Below, in pieces: positions 25,563-33,151 of a stretch of 37,647 nt of DNA. The position numbers and the translations under genes were made by a program. Each line of letters opens with the position of its first letter. The stretch's first letter is position 1. Origin of the DNA: Microcystis viridis FACHB-1342 (GTDB lineage: Bacteria > Cyanobacteriota > Cyanobacteriia > Cyanobacteriales > Microcystaceae); NCBI RefSeq assembly GCF_014698335.1, contig NZ_JACJSV010000047.1, positions 1 through 37,647 on the forward strand, written 5' to 3'. The notes below the pieces were generated by a model that ran no database searches, was not told the DNA's origin, and was given only the letters and a program-made list of their open reading frames with translations.

Positions 25563-25747
25563 CAGTTATCAGTTATCAGTTATCAGTGGGTAAGTTAAAA
25601 GTTATCAGATGTGAGTTGTTAAGTGTGCAGTATTAAATAGAAGTTTCCTACTGTCTTTTTACCGATCACTGATTACTATTTACTGATCACTGTTTACTGA
25701 TCACTGATCACTGATCACTGTTTACTGATAACTGATAACTGAAAGAT
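25561..25747. repeat. heptamer repeats TTATCAG and TGATCACT between ftsL-like gene and ftsI
   Basis: Three TTATCAG units directly follow the stop of the FtsL-like gene; after a spacer, 25660-25742 holds many units of CTGATCACT, CTGATTACT and CTGATAACT. They can fold on themselves because TGATCA is palindromic. This fills almost the whole 192-bp gap before ftsI and may place its promoter or leader within the array. Confidence 0.8.
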
Positions 25748-25754
25748 ACTGCTC

Positions 25755-27608
25755 ATGACTGACACAAAAAGACCCCAATTTAGAAGCAAAGAAACTCGAT
25801 CGCCCTCGGGCAGGATTCGGGACAGAAAGTCCTATTTAAACGACAAAAAACGGCAACAACAGTCAAAAAAAATGCCTGTGAGTAACGGGCGATTGATGGC
25901 GGTGTGGTTGATTTTAGTCATGGGTATTGTGGGTTTAGCCTGGCGATTGTACCAATTACAAATAGTCCAAGCGCAGGAATTGCAAAAAAGAGCCAGACAA
26001 CAGCAAACTACCAGTATTAGACCCTATATTCCCCGGCGGGCGATCGTCGATAGTAATGGTAATGTTTTAGCGACTGATCGCTTGATTTATACTCTTTATG
26101 TACACCCAAAACTGTTTGCTATTCCCCCGGCAGAAGTGGCTGATAAATTAGCTCCTTTATTAAATATTCCTACTAATCAACTGATTCAAAGATTTAAAGA
26201 AAAAGAAACAGGAATTCGTTTAGCCAATCAATTAACCGAATCCGTGGCTAGGGGCTTAAAACAATTATCTCTTGATGGTGTAGAATTAGAGGAAAAATAC
26301 GCTCGTTATTATCCCCAAGACGATGTGGCAGCCGACGTGATTGGCTATGTAGATAAAGAACATCGTGGCCAGGCAGGATTAGAGAGAGGTTCCAGTCAGT
26401 TATTAGAAAGAGATCCTTTTTCTGTCAATACAAGACGCATGGGAGACGGGCGAATTTTACCGGCTTTTGTTCCCGATGGTATCTTTCAATTTGATGAATT
26501 ACAGTTAGAAGTAACCCTCGATTTAAAACTACAAAGAGCAGCCCGGACGGCCTTGCGGGAACAGCTAAAGAAATTTAATGCTAAACGGGGAGCTGTCATC
26601 GTCATGGACTCCCTTGATGGTTCTCTTTTAGCCCTAGTTTGTGAGCCAACTTTTAACCCCAATGAATACTATAAAGCCAATGTGGCTCTATTTAAAAATT
26701 GGACCGTAGCCGATCAGTACGAACCGGGGTCAACTTTTAAACCAATTATTATCGCCCTGGCCATGGAAGCAGGGGCAGTTAAAGCTAATACGGTAGTCAA
26801 TGATCCGGGGGCGATTACTGTCGGTCCCTGGACGATTAAAAATGCCTCTAAACAGGGTAATGGGGCGCTAGATATGGCCCAAGTTCTGCAAACCTCTAGT
26901 AACGTGGCTATGGTGCAAATTGCCCAAAAAATGAGGCGAGTTGATTTCTATAAAAGTTTATTAGGATTGAAAATAAATCAAAGGGTTGGTGTAGATTTAC
27001 CCGGAGAAGTGGCAGGATATCTCAAACCCGAACCAGAATTTCTGGATAATGCCATTGAATCGGCCACCGCTTCCTTTGGTCAAGGTTTATCCCTAACGCC
27101 TTTAAAATTAGTACAATTGCACGGTGCGCTGGCCAATGGTGGCACCCTGGTGACTCCCCATGTGATCAAAGGATTAGCCGACGACCGCGGCCGTTTGCAC
27201 TGGCGGCCCGATTATCCCAGCAAAAAAGTCTTTTCTCCCACCGTGGCCCGGCAAGTGGTGGAAATGATGGAAACCGTCGTTAGCAAGGGGACGGGGGTAG
27301 CAGCCCAAATCCCTGGTTATCGCATCGGAGGTAAAACGGGAACCGCACAAAAAGCTAGTCCGACGGGGGGTTATCTACCTAACGCCAAAATTACCAGTTT
27401 TGTGGCGATTTTACCGATCGAATCGCCCCGTTATGTGGTTTTGGTGGTGGTGGATGAACCCAAGGGTGCGAATACTTTTGGCTCCACTGTGGCCGCTCCC
27501 GTGGCAAAAACGGTGATGAATACGCTCATTTCCCTCAAAGGTATCCCCCCCACCTACAAGGTCGTTCCGGCGGGTTCTGCGACCAATAAACCCCCGCGGC
27601 ACGATTAA
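25755..27608 (+). CDS. ftsI: peptidoglycan transpeptidase FtsI (class B PBP)
   Basis: A 617-aa class B penicillin-binding protein that crosslinks septal peptidoglycan. Basic cytoplasmic N-terminus (1-45), one membrane helix (about 46-64), a dimerisation/pedestal domain starting RPYIPRRAIVDSNGNVLATD, then the transpeptidase domain: S326-T-F-K329 (active-site SxxK), S381-S-N383 and K527-T-G529 (IGGKTGTAQK). The length is normal. It lies 192 bp downstream of the FtsL-like gene, separated by repeats. The C-terminus is short and Lys/Pro-rich without PASTA domains. Confidence 0.93.
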   Translation: MTDTKRPQFRSKETRSPSGRIRDRKSYLNDKKRQQQSKKMPVSNGRLMAVWLILVMGIVGLAWRLYQLQIVQAQELQKRARQQQTTSIRPYIPRRAIVDSNGNVLATDRLIYTLYVHPKLFAIPPAEVADKLAPLLNIPTNQLIQRFKEKETGIRLANQLTESVARGLKQLSLDGVELEEKYARYYPQDDVAADVIGYVDKEHRGQAGLERGSSQLLERDPFSVNTRRMGDGRILPAFVPDGIFQFDELQLEVTLDLKLQRAARTALREQLKKFNAKRGAVIVMDSLDGSLLALVCEPTFNPNEYYKANVALFKNWTVADQYEPGSTFKPIIIALAMEAGAVKANTVVNDPGAITVGPWTIKNASKQGNGALDMAQVLQTSSNVAMVQIAQKMRRVDFYKSLLGLKINQRVGVDLPGEVAGYLKPEPEFLDNAIESATASFGQGLSLTPLKLVQLHGALANGGTLVTPHVIKGLADDRGRLHWRPDYPSKKVFSPTVARQVVEMMETVVSKGTGVAAQIPGYRIGGKTGTAQKASPTGGYLPNAKITSFVAILPIESPRYVVLVVVDEPKGANTFGSTVAAPVAKTVMNTLISLKGIPPTYKVVPAGSATNKPPRHD

Positions 27609-27663
27609 TTTAAGTCTTGAGGAGAAAAGCCGCTAAATTGTCCGGTAACTCCCATTCTAAATA

Positions 27664-28051
27664 GGGTCTGCTGAAAAAGTTTTTCGTGGGTGTGGGGTGT
27701 AGGGTTTTACCGATTTTGAGGTAGTCAGTTATCTAATTTGGTTCTTCGGTTTGTGTTATGCAATGGACGGGGGTTATAAGGGATGAAACCCTTATAGAAA
27801 CAGACATTACCGCAATTTTTGTCAATTGTTTGCGATCTGGAGCGAACTAATCAATTAAGTCTCTTGCCAGATAAGGATTTAGTCGATTTATGCCCCCCTA
27901 TCGAACCATACCAAGTAACGAAGAACCTCTAATTTTCAGGGAAAAAGTGCCTAATTCTCCCCCCCGATCCCTCCCATATCTGGCACTTTTTGATTTCAAA
28001 AAAGCCTAAAGATATTATCCAACAAGGTTTTTAGATTTATTCAGCAAACCC
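27664..28051 (+). mobile_element. 388-bp MITE with TAAATA target duplication
   Basis: Ends are GGGTCTGCTGAA (27664) and TTCAGCAAACCC (ending 28051), inverted with one mismatch in 12, flanked by TAAATA at 27658-27663 and 28052-28057. Inside are the hairpin AAAAAGTGCC (27942-27951) / GGCACTTTTT (27982-27991) and a segment shared with 12716-12801. The right half is repeated at 14788-14910 and the left end at 6690-6743. No protein is encoded. Confidence 0.82.
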
Positions 28052-28235
28052 TAAATAGGGTTTAACTATTTTGGGTGTTGCCGATTTCAGAGCCAATGGG
28101 AGAGTCGGTGGTCGGTCAAAGAGACACGCTCTCACGCGGTAAACAGCCTAAACTCTGGCCAGTATTGGAGCGGGTGTAGGGGTTCCAAGTTCCTAACTCC
28201 CGGGAGGAAGGACCACAAAGATAAGAGCACTCTAA

Positions 28236-28385
28236 ATCGCTCAATACCCCGCAGAGCTGCGAACTGTAACTCGACTTTTTCAAGATAAGAGAATCGAGCA
28301 ATTATTGGGAGAAGAAATAAAAACCGATTATATCATCATTGATATAATCGGGAGAGTCATGGATGACTTCAGAATTGTTGAATGA
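28236..28385 (+). pseudogene. coding-like remnant ending in a perfect palindrome region
   Basis: A 49-codon open frame after TAA (28233-28235) ending TGA (28383-28385) reads AELRTVTRLFQDKRIEQLLG and then TDYIIIDIIGRVMDDFRIVE, which is plausible protein. There is no start codon near its beginning. An opposite-strand frame of 61 codons covers 28116-28301 but looks random. The family is not recognised. The rest of 28058-28589 shows no supported gene. Confidence 0.3.
28324..28351. repeat. perfect 12-bp hairpin
   Basis: CCGATTATATCA (28324-28335) and TGATATAATCGG (28340-28351) are exact inverted complements around a 4-nt loop TCAT. There is no T tract beyond, so it is not a standard terminator; it could be a cruciform or protein-binding site. 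Confidence 0.7.
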
Positions 28386-28589
28386 TAGCTTCATAAAGTA
28401 AAAAAGCGACTGTCATATCACATTCCAGTCACATCTAACTTAATAATTGCTATTGTCATGATGCTAAACTCCTTTGGGAGGATTGTCAAAACAATCTTAA
28501 GAAGTTTGAGAGGGTTAGGGATAGCTCTCCAGAAGATTTAGTGGGGGAATCAGTGGCCGGAAAGCTTCATACCCCTAATTCGGTTAAAT

Positions 28590-28668
28590 TAAGTACCTAA
28601 GCAAAATTAATTACAAATCTAAGCCGTCTCCCGTCCTGACTAGGAAATTAATTTTGCACGACTACTTA
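28590..28668. repeat. 79-bp imperfect inverted repeat reaching the PEP-CTERM gene stop
   Basis: TAAGTACCTAAGCAAAATTAATT (start 28590, 23 bp) is repeated inverted at the right end (AATTAATTTTGCACGACTACTTA, ending 28668) with about four mismatches. The right arm includes the stop codon of the PEP-CTERM gene (28666-28668). It may be a small MITE, or a terminator-like fold for that minus-strand gene. Confidence 0.55.
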
Positions 28669-29421
28669 TTGTTTTTGTCGTAACTTTGAAGCGATTCCCA
28701 ACAGTCCGAAACCTAGCAATCCTAATATAGCGGAAGGTTCGGGAATGTCGGGAGTAGCGTCAAGGGTTATATTATCGAAACCTACCTGGGATCCATTTGA
28801 GGTCAGAACAATTCTTAAGTCCCCTGAAGGAAGAGTGCCGATACCTGCAGTGGTATAGCTAAAGCTGACATCTGCGAAGTCTCCAAGATTGGGAATAATA
28901 TCATTCTTAGAGGCTAGAAGGTTAGCTCCGGCGTAAAGTTGGATATTGTATAAGCCCGAAAAGGTACTGACGATTCTTCTGCGTCCCACAGACGCGCTCA
29001 AAGTATATTTCGTGTCCGCTTGCAAAGTTGTTCCGGTAAGTGTCTGGGAGATAGTTCCCCCGTTACTGTAGGCTATTTGATTTCCATTAGGAGCCCCAAC
29101 CCCTGGATTGTAAAAAGTGTTATTAAGGGTAGTACCATTGGTGAAAGCAAAATTCTGAGCTTGGAATGGATTAAGAAGCCCCGTCTGCGCCGAACCTGTT
29201 GGGGTTACCACCCAGCCAGTGATGGTATTATCGTTGGTAAACCCCTGTGGGGCAGTGATGATCGGGGCTTCAAAGCTGTTATTCGCTACGGTAAGAAGTG
29301 CAGCCTTAACTTGCCCCTGCGGAACAATTACCAAAAAAGAAGATGCGATCGCTATCTTGAATAATCCTAGCTTATTGCTGCCAGCAAAAGACATTAATTT
29401 CGCTAATATTTTTTGAGTCAT
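28666..29421 (-). CDS. PEP-CTERM sorting-domain protein
   Basis: A 251-aa exported protein. The N-terminal signal peptide (about residues 1-40) has a hydrophobic core LFKIAIASSFLVIVP and a likely cleavage after VKA. The mature part is a beta-rich domain (NNSFEAPIITAPQGFTNDNT, ISQTLTGTTLQADTKYTLSA, FDNITLDATPD) typical of carbohydrate-binding-like, HAF/PEP proteins. The C-terminus carries the sorting signal IPEPSAILGLLGFGLLGIAS followed by basic KLRQKQ, processed by an exosortase. Role at the cell surface or in exopolysaccharide is inferred from the class. A GGAG site lies 11 nt before the ATG. Confidence 0.88.
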   Translation of the reverse strand: MTQKILAKLMSFAGSNKLGLFKIAIASSFLVIVPQGQVKAALLTVANNSFEAPIITAPQGFTNDNTITGWVVTPTGSAQTGLLNPFQAQNFAFTNGTTLNNTFYNPGVGAPNGNQIAYSNGGTISQTLTGTTLQADTKYTLSASVGRRRIVSTFSGLYNIQLYAGANLLASKNDIIPNLGDFADVSFSYTTAGIGTLPSGDLRIVLTSNGSQVGFDNITLDATPDIPEPSAILGLLGFGLLGIASKLRQKQ

Positions 29422-29859
29422 AATGTTGACACTCCAAAGGAAAAATCGGAAATCACTCTCGGCTCATCATAGCAACACCTCAAACTTTTAGCAACACCAA
29501 ACAGTAGGGTGAGAGCATCTCAAAAGCTATTGACAATTGGCCAATTTTGTGATCCGCTTGCTGTGTGGGCATTTCAGGTGATACTAGTCAATCAGAATAG
29601 TCACGAAATCTTCATATTTGGTCAATTTTTGCTTAACAATTGAGATGGCCAATTCTCCTCAAATATGCCTGAATCGCTCTCTGAGTAAGCAACTCAGATA
29701 AAGTTCATTTTGTTAAGGACTGTTAAGATGCGCTTACCCTGCACCCAACAATGATTGATAAGAGTCAATTTTGACTTTCTGTCTAATCTGCCTTTCTTCC
29801 TTGTTGTGACTCGCTTATAAGTTTTTGGGGATGTCTATTGATTGACCATAGAAATACTT
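29422..29859. other. long intergenic region with AATTGGCCAATT-type motifs
   Basis: No gene is supported. It contains a perfect 12-bp palindrome AATTGGCCAATT (29535-29546) and two related half-repeats (TTGGTCAATTTTTG near 29618; TGGCCAATTCTCC near 29648), plus AGTCAATTTTGACT at about 29764. They lie upstream of the minus-strand PEP-CTERM gene and could be regulatory, which is speculative. Confidence 0.4.
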
Positions 29860-30004
29860 GGCTCTTCTAGGTTCTGTGTGATAAGTTTAACTCACATAGG
29901 ATCGATCGATCTTTGTGTTCTTTGTGTCTTTGTGGTTAGTTCCACCCCCTCGCTAGGAGGAATGTATCTTAGAATACATTTTACCCACCAAACCTGGGAG
30001 AGCC
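29860..30004 (+). mobile_element. ISL3-like MITE, copy B, 7-bp TSD
   Basis: A 145-bp element with ends GGCTCTTCTAGG and CCTGGGAGAGCC, flanked by AATACTT at 29853-29859 and 30005-30011. The interior matches copies at 12435-12576 and 33360-33504 closely. A 62-codon frame inside it also occurs in the other copies and is not a gene. Confidence 0.88.
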
Positions 30005-30090
30005 AATACTTAAGAATACTAATAGATTGAACGTTTAGGCTCCACACCCATGAGATTATACTAGAAACAAGCCATAGCCTGTGAAGAATA

Positions 30091-30333
30091 ATGTTCCAAG
30101 AACTCGAAGCCATATTTGATGGGACAGTGCTTGAACCTGATGTTCCCTTAAAGCTAACGGTGGGTACGAGGGTAGGAATTCTTGTGGAGAGCGCATTGCC
30201 TAATCAAGTCAAACCGTCTAAAACATTTCTTAAAACTGCCCGGTTTCTAAAATTGTAGGGTGAACCTGATTAGTCGGAGAAAATTGACCAATATTTGTCT
30301 GGGGAGTTACCAACTAATGCTTACTTCTCTTAA
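30091..30333 (+). pseudogene. DUF104-type antitoxin, two premature stops
   Basis: From ATG at 30091 the frame reads MFQELEAIFDGTVLEPDVPL followed by KLTVGTRVGILVE, the pattern of DUF104 (AF2212-like) antitoxins, then FLKTARFLKL and TAG (30256-30258). The same frame continues GEPD, a second TAG (30271-30273), then SEKIDQYLSGELPT to TAA at 30331-30333, about the normal total length of 80 codons. The stops are best explained as point changes of Gln (CAG) and Trp (TGG) codons. No PIN-type toxin gene follows; the next gene starts at 30317 inside this relic. A 55-aa truncated product could still be made. Confidence 0.65.
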
Positions 30334-31486
30334 TCGCATTTTCTCGCCTATAGTATCTGGCGTTTTGCTTACCATAATTATCTCCAGTTGTCAAGGTGCA
30401 AATGTATTAACTTCGGCGAATAATTCCCAGACCAATCAATGGCAAAAAGTGACCGTAATCGAGGGTTTAGAGCATCCTTGGTCGATGGTTTGGCTACCTA
30501 ACGGGGAAATCCTGATCACAGAGCGTCCAGGTCGTTTAAGGGTGGTTAGAGAGGGCAAATTGAACCCAAAAGCCATCGCTGGAGTCCCCGAAGTTTTTGC
30601 CGTCGGACAAGGAGGACTGCTGGATGTGGCAATTCATCCCCAATTTGCCCAAAATCGCTGGATTTATCTAACTTATGCCCACGGAGACCAGGAGGCTAAT
30701 CGTACCCGCGTCGCTCGTGCGGTTTATGATGGTGCAAGTTTGCGAGATCTGCGGGTTATTTTTGAAGTTTCCCAGACAAAAACCGGCTCTCAACACTTCG
30801 GTTCGCGGTTATTATGGCTACCAGATGGCACTTTATTGGTAGCAATTGGGGACGGGGGTAATCCTCCCCTACAATTAGCGGGAGATTTAATTAGAAAACA
30901 GGCACAAAATCGGCAAAGTCATTTAGGTAAAATTATCCGCATCAATGACGATGGTTCTATCCCGAAAGATAATCCTTTTGGGGGTTCTAAAATTTGGAGT
31001 TATGGTCATCGGAATATTCAAGGAATCAGCTTTGATCCGATGACTAAACGAGTCTGGGCAACCGAACACGGAGCGAAAGGAGGGGATGAATTAAATTTAA
31101 TTGAAAAAGGTAAAAATTACGGTTGGCCAGTGGTTTCTGCCAGTCAAGAGTACGGCACTAATAACCCAGTTTCCCGCGAAGAATCTCGACTAGGTCTGAT
31201 CGATCCGAAAACAATTTGGACACCTGCGATCGCTCCTTCGGGATTGGTCTTTTATACCGGTAATCGCTTTCCTAATTGGCAGGGAAATTTATTCGCCGGT
31301 GGCTTAGTTTCCAGAGATATTCGCCGTCTGGAAGTGGATAAATCGGGTGAAATTATCAATCAAGAAGCGATTCCCATCGGTCAGAGGGTGCGGGATGTGC
31401 GTCAAAGTCCTGACGGATTTTTATATCTGCTCACCGATGAAGGTAACGGTCAATTAATTCGCCTTGAACCGCCATCTAATTTGTAA
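30317..31486 (+). CDS. PQQ-dependent aldose sugar dehydrogenase-like lipoprotein
   Basis: A 389-aa soluble glucose/aldose sugar dehydrogenase family protein (YliI/Asd type, six-bladed propeller). The N-terminus is a lipoprotein signal: MLTSLNRIFS, a hydrophobic core, and a lipobox-like IISSC with Cys25. Family motifs: WSMVWLPNGEILITERPGRL, GGLLDVAIHPQF, YLTYAHGD, LLVAIGDGGNPP, SYGHRNIQGI, WATEHGAKGGDELN (PQQ/Ca-site region). The frame is open to 30260, but that extension overlaps the antitoxin relic; ATG 30317 gives the signal peptide directly. Sugar oxidation in the periplasm is inferred; cofactor binding not provable here. Confidence 0.85.
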   Translation: MLTSLNRIFSPIVSGVLLTIIISSCQGANVLTSANNSQTNQWQKVTVIEGLEHPWSMVWLPNGEILITERPGRLRVVREGKLNPKAIAGVPEVFAVGQGGLLDVAIHPQFAQNRWIYLTYAHGDQEANRTRVARAVYDGASLRDLRVIFEVSQTKTGSQHFGSRLLWLPDGTLLVAIGDGGNPPLQLAGDLIRKQAQNRQSHLGKIIRINDDGSIPKDNPFGGSKIWSYGHRNIQGISFDPMTKRVWATEHGAKGGDELNLIEKGKNYGWPVVSASQEYGTNNPVSREESRLGLIDPKTIWTPAIAPSGLVFYTGNRFPNWQGNLFAGGLVSRDIRRLEVDKSGEIINQEAIPIGQRVRDVRQSPDGFLYLLTDEGNGQLIRLEPPSNL

Positions 31487-31574
31487 AAGTTCACAGAAAT
31501 TATTATGGAAACCCTGAAGATTTTTTAGCGAATTCTAGTATAGTTATGTTTGTACGGGAGCAAGCACTCGATTT

Positions 31575-32474
31575 ATGAAGAAAATTTTACAGTTAGTGGG
31601 ACTGGGTTGCATATTACCTATGTTCCTCGCCAGTGCAAGTTTAGCGGAAACAGTGGTGGAAAAAGTGGCTCGCACGGGATTTTTGACCGTAGGAACCCGT
31701 TTTGATGCGATTCCCTACTCCTACGTCAATGATAAGGGGGAATTGGTCGGCTATTCTATGGATGTGTTGGAACGAATTAGAAAACGATTGGAAACTCGTC
31801 TCGGTCGTCCCGTCACCCTGCAAATGATTGAAGCTAACCAACCCGGAGAGAAAATTAATCTCATTCGTAGCGGGGACATCGATATCGCTTGTAGTACGGC
31901 TTTTACTTGGGAAAGGGCGAAAGTTGTCGATTTTTCCATCAGTTACAGCATTTCTGGGATTAGGATTTTAGCCAAAAAAGGTAGCAATCTCTCCACTCCT
32001 CAATCCCTAATCGGTAAACGCATCGCCTTGGTTCCCACTTCTGCGGCCGTGGATGTGATTAAATTAGTACAACCGCAAGCGACAATTGTTACCACCTACA
32101 GCACCGTAGAAGAAGCGATCGAAGCTTTAAAAACCGGTAAAATTGACGCCATAGCGGGGGATAGCATTTCTTTAGCGGGAACAATCCTCAGAGATAACCC
32201 TAAAATCTACGAAATCGTCCCCGAAGAAGCTCTAGCTAATTTTGGCATTGCTTGCATGGTTCCCGAAAATAACTCTACTTTTTTGGATGATGTCAACTAT
32301 GCCATTGTTAAAATGATGCAGGATTACATCACCAATGATACGGCCACCGTTAGTCAAATCGATCGCTGGTTCGGTAGTCAAGGCCTGGTTCCCATCCCCC
32401 CAGAATTATTAAAGGGGTTTTTTGCCTTCAAAGTTATCGAACACGCCCAAATTAATCCCCAAGAAGCCAAATAG
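31575..32474 (+). CDS. grrP: extracellular substrate-binding-like protein GrrP
   Basis: A 299-aa family-3 solute-binding-type protein. The signal peptide is MKKILQLVGLGCILPMFLAS with likely cleavage after SLA. Family blocks: GFLTVGTRFDAIPYSYVNDK, ELVGYSMDVLERI, DIACSTAFTWERAKVVDFS, LIGKRIALVPTSAAVDV. There is no permease or ATPase gene nearby. Its stop lies 14 nt before grrA, and this pairing marks it as GrrP, the orphan binding-protein-like member of Grr RiPP systems in cyanobacteria. It may bind or carry the modified GrrA product rather than an amino acid; that is inference. AGGAG for grrA overlaps its stop codon. Confidence 0.78.
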   Translation: MKKILQLVGLGCILPMFLASASLAETVVEKVARTGFLTVGTRFDAIPYSYVNDKGELVGYSMDVLERIRKRLETRLGRPVTLQMIEANQPGEKINLIRSGDIDIACSTAFTWERAKVVDFSISYSISGIRILAKKGSNLSTPQSLIGKRIALVPTSAAVDVIKLVQPQATIVTTYSTVEEAIEALKTGKIDAIAGDSISLAGTILRDNPKIYEIVPEEALANFGIACMVPENNSTFLDDVNYAIVKMMQDYITNDTATVSQIDRWFGSQGLVPIPPELLKGFFAFKVIEHAQINPQEAK

Positions 32475-32488
32475 GAGCATAAATTCAG

Positions 32489-32863
32489 GTGAATATCAGC
32501 AATAAAACTGGTTTAGTCGGCTTTCTTCTCGCTTTATCTGCCTTCGGTCTGACTAGCACCGCTCAGGCCGCCTCAGACGAGGCTAATCCCATTGAAGCGC
32601 GTTTAAGTCGTCTATCTAGTGCTGTACGCGAACGGGTTAACCAACTGCCGGAAGGTACTGCCGATCCTAGTTTACAAGCTTTAGGCTGGGGAGATGGTGG
32701 CAATCGCGGTTGGGGGAATAGTCGTGTCGGTGGTTGGGTAGATGGTCGCGGTGGTAGTTTCGTTAATGCGCGGCCCTGGGGCAATGGTTGGTCTGACCGT
32801 GGTGGTTTCTTTAATTCCCGACCGCGCTGGGGTAATGGTGGCGGTTTCTTAAATCGTCGGTAA
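32489..32863 (+). CDS. grrA: GrrA-family glycine-rich RiPP precursor (radical-SAM cyclophane type)
   Basis: A 124-aa precursor of a GrrA/OscA-type RiPP. Residues 1-28 form a signal-peptide-like hydrophobic segment (GLVGFLLALSAFGLTSTAQA). A charged leader (29-62) follows, with SRLSSAVRERVNQLPEG. The C-terminal core (about 65-124) is Gly/Asn/Arg-rich with nine aromatic-x-Asn/Asp tripeptides: WGD67, WGN75, WVD83, FVN91, WGN97, WSD101, FFN107, WGN114, FLN120. These match sites where GrrM-type radical-SAM enzymes install three-residue cyclophanes. Start is GTG with AGGAG 13 nt upstream, overlapping the grrP stop. No grrM is found in the window; mobile debris lies downstream. Product function is unknown. 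Confidence 0.85.
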   Translation: MNISNKTGLVGFLLALSAFGLTSTAQAASDEANPIEARLSRLSSAVRERVNQLPEGTADPSLQALGWGDGGNRGWGNSRVGGWVDGRGGSFVNARPWGNGWSDRGGFFNSRPRWGNGGGFLNRR

Positions 32864-32933
32864 GTAGGTTGGGTGAGGGGATAACTTTATCCTTATTATC
32901 CTGGAGCATCTCATTTATGCAAGTGAGTAATTA

Positions 32934-33145
32934 GGGTTTGCGGCAAAAAGTACGGGCGAAGCATTCGGATAGAAAATCTCCGGTTTCACCGATAGGTTAT
33001 GCCCAAATGCTTCGCCCCTACAGGACTCGGGCCGATGAAGACGCAAGGTTTTGAACGACGATTCTCTCAAAATCTTGCACCTGTTTCGGAAGAAAAGCCC
33101 CAAAACCCTTACTTTGCCTACATTTCACATTTATTCAGCAAGCCC
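32934..33145 (+). mobile_element. 212-bp MITE flanked by TAATTA
   Basis: Ends are GGGTTTGCGGCAAAAAG and, inverted, GGGCTTGCTGAATAAATG; both are flanked by TAATTA (32928-32933 and 33146-33151). TAATTA is itself palindromic, so it could be part of the terminal repeat, but the same kind of 6-bp flank (TAAATA) borders the 27664 element. The interior contains a near-inverted pair of CGAAGCATT / AATGCTTCG blocks. It abuts the ISL3 relic at its right end. Confidence 0.7.
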
Positions 33146-33151
33146 TAATTA

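Noticed and set aside
25561-25747. CRISPR-like repeat array
   Set aside because: Units are 7-9 bp without spacers of constant length; this is a short tandem repeat.
27411-27602. Minus-strand ORF opposite ftsI
   Set aside because: Shadow of a well-supported gene; no independent signal.
28116-28301. 61-codon minus-strand ORF
   Set aside because: Composition is low-complexity and unlike a protein; it overlaps another coding-like frame and has no ribosome site.
29842-30030. 62-codon frame across the second MITE
   Set aside because: Same repeated MITE translation, and it lacks a Shine-Dalgarno site.
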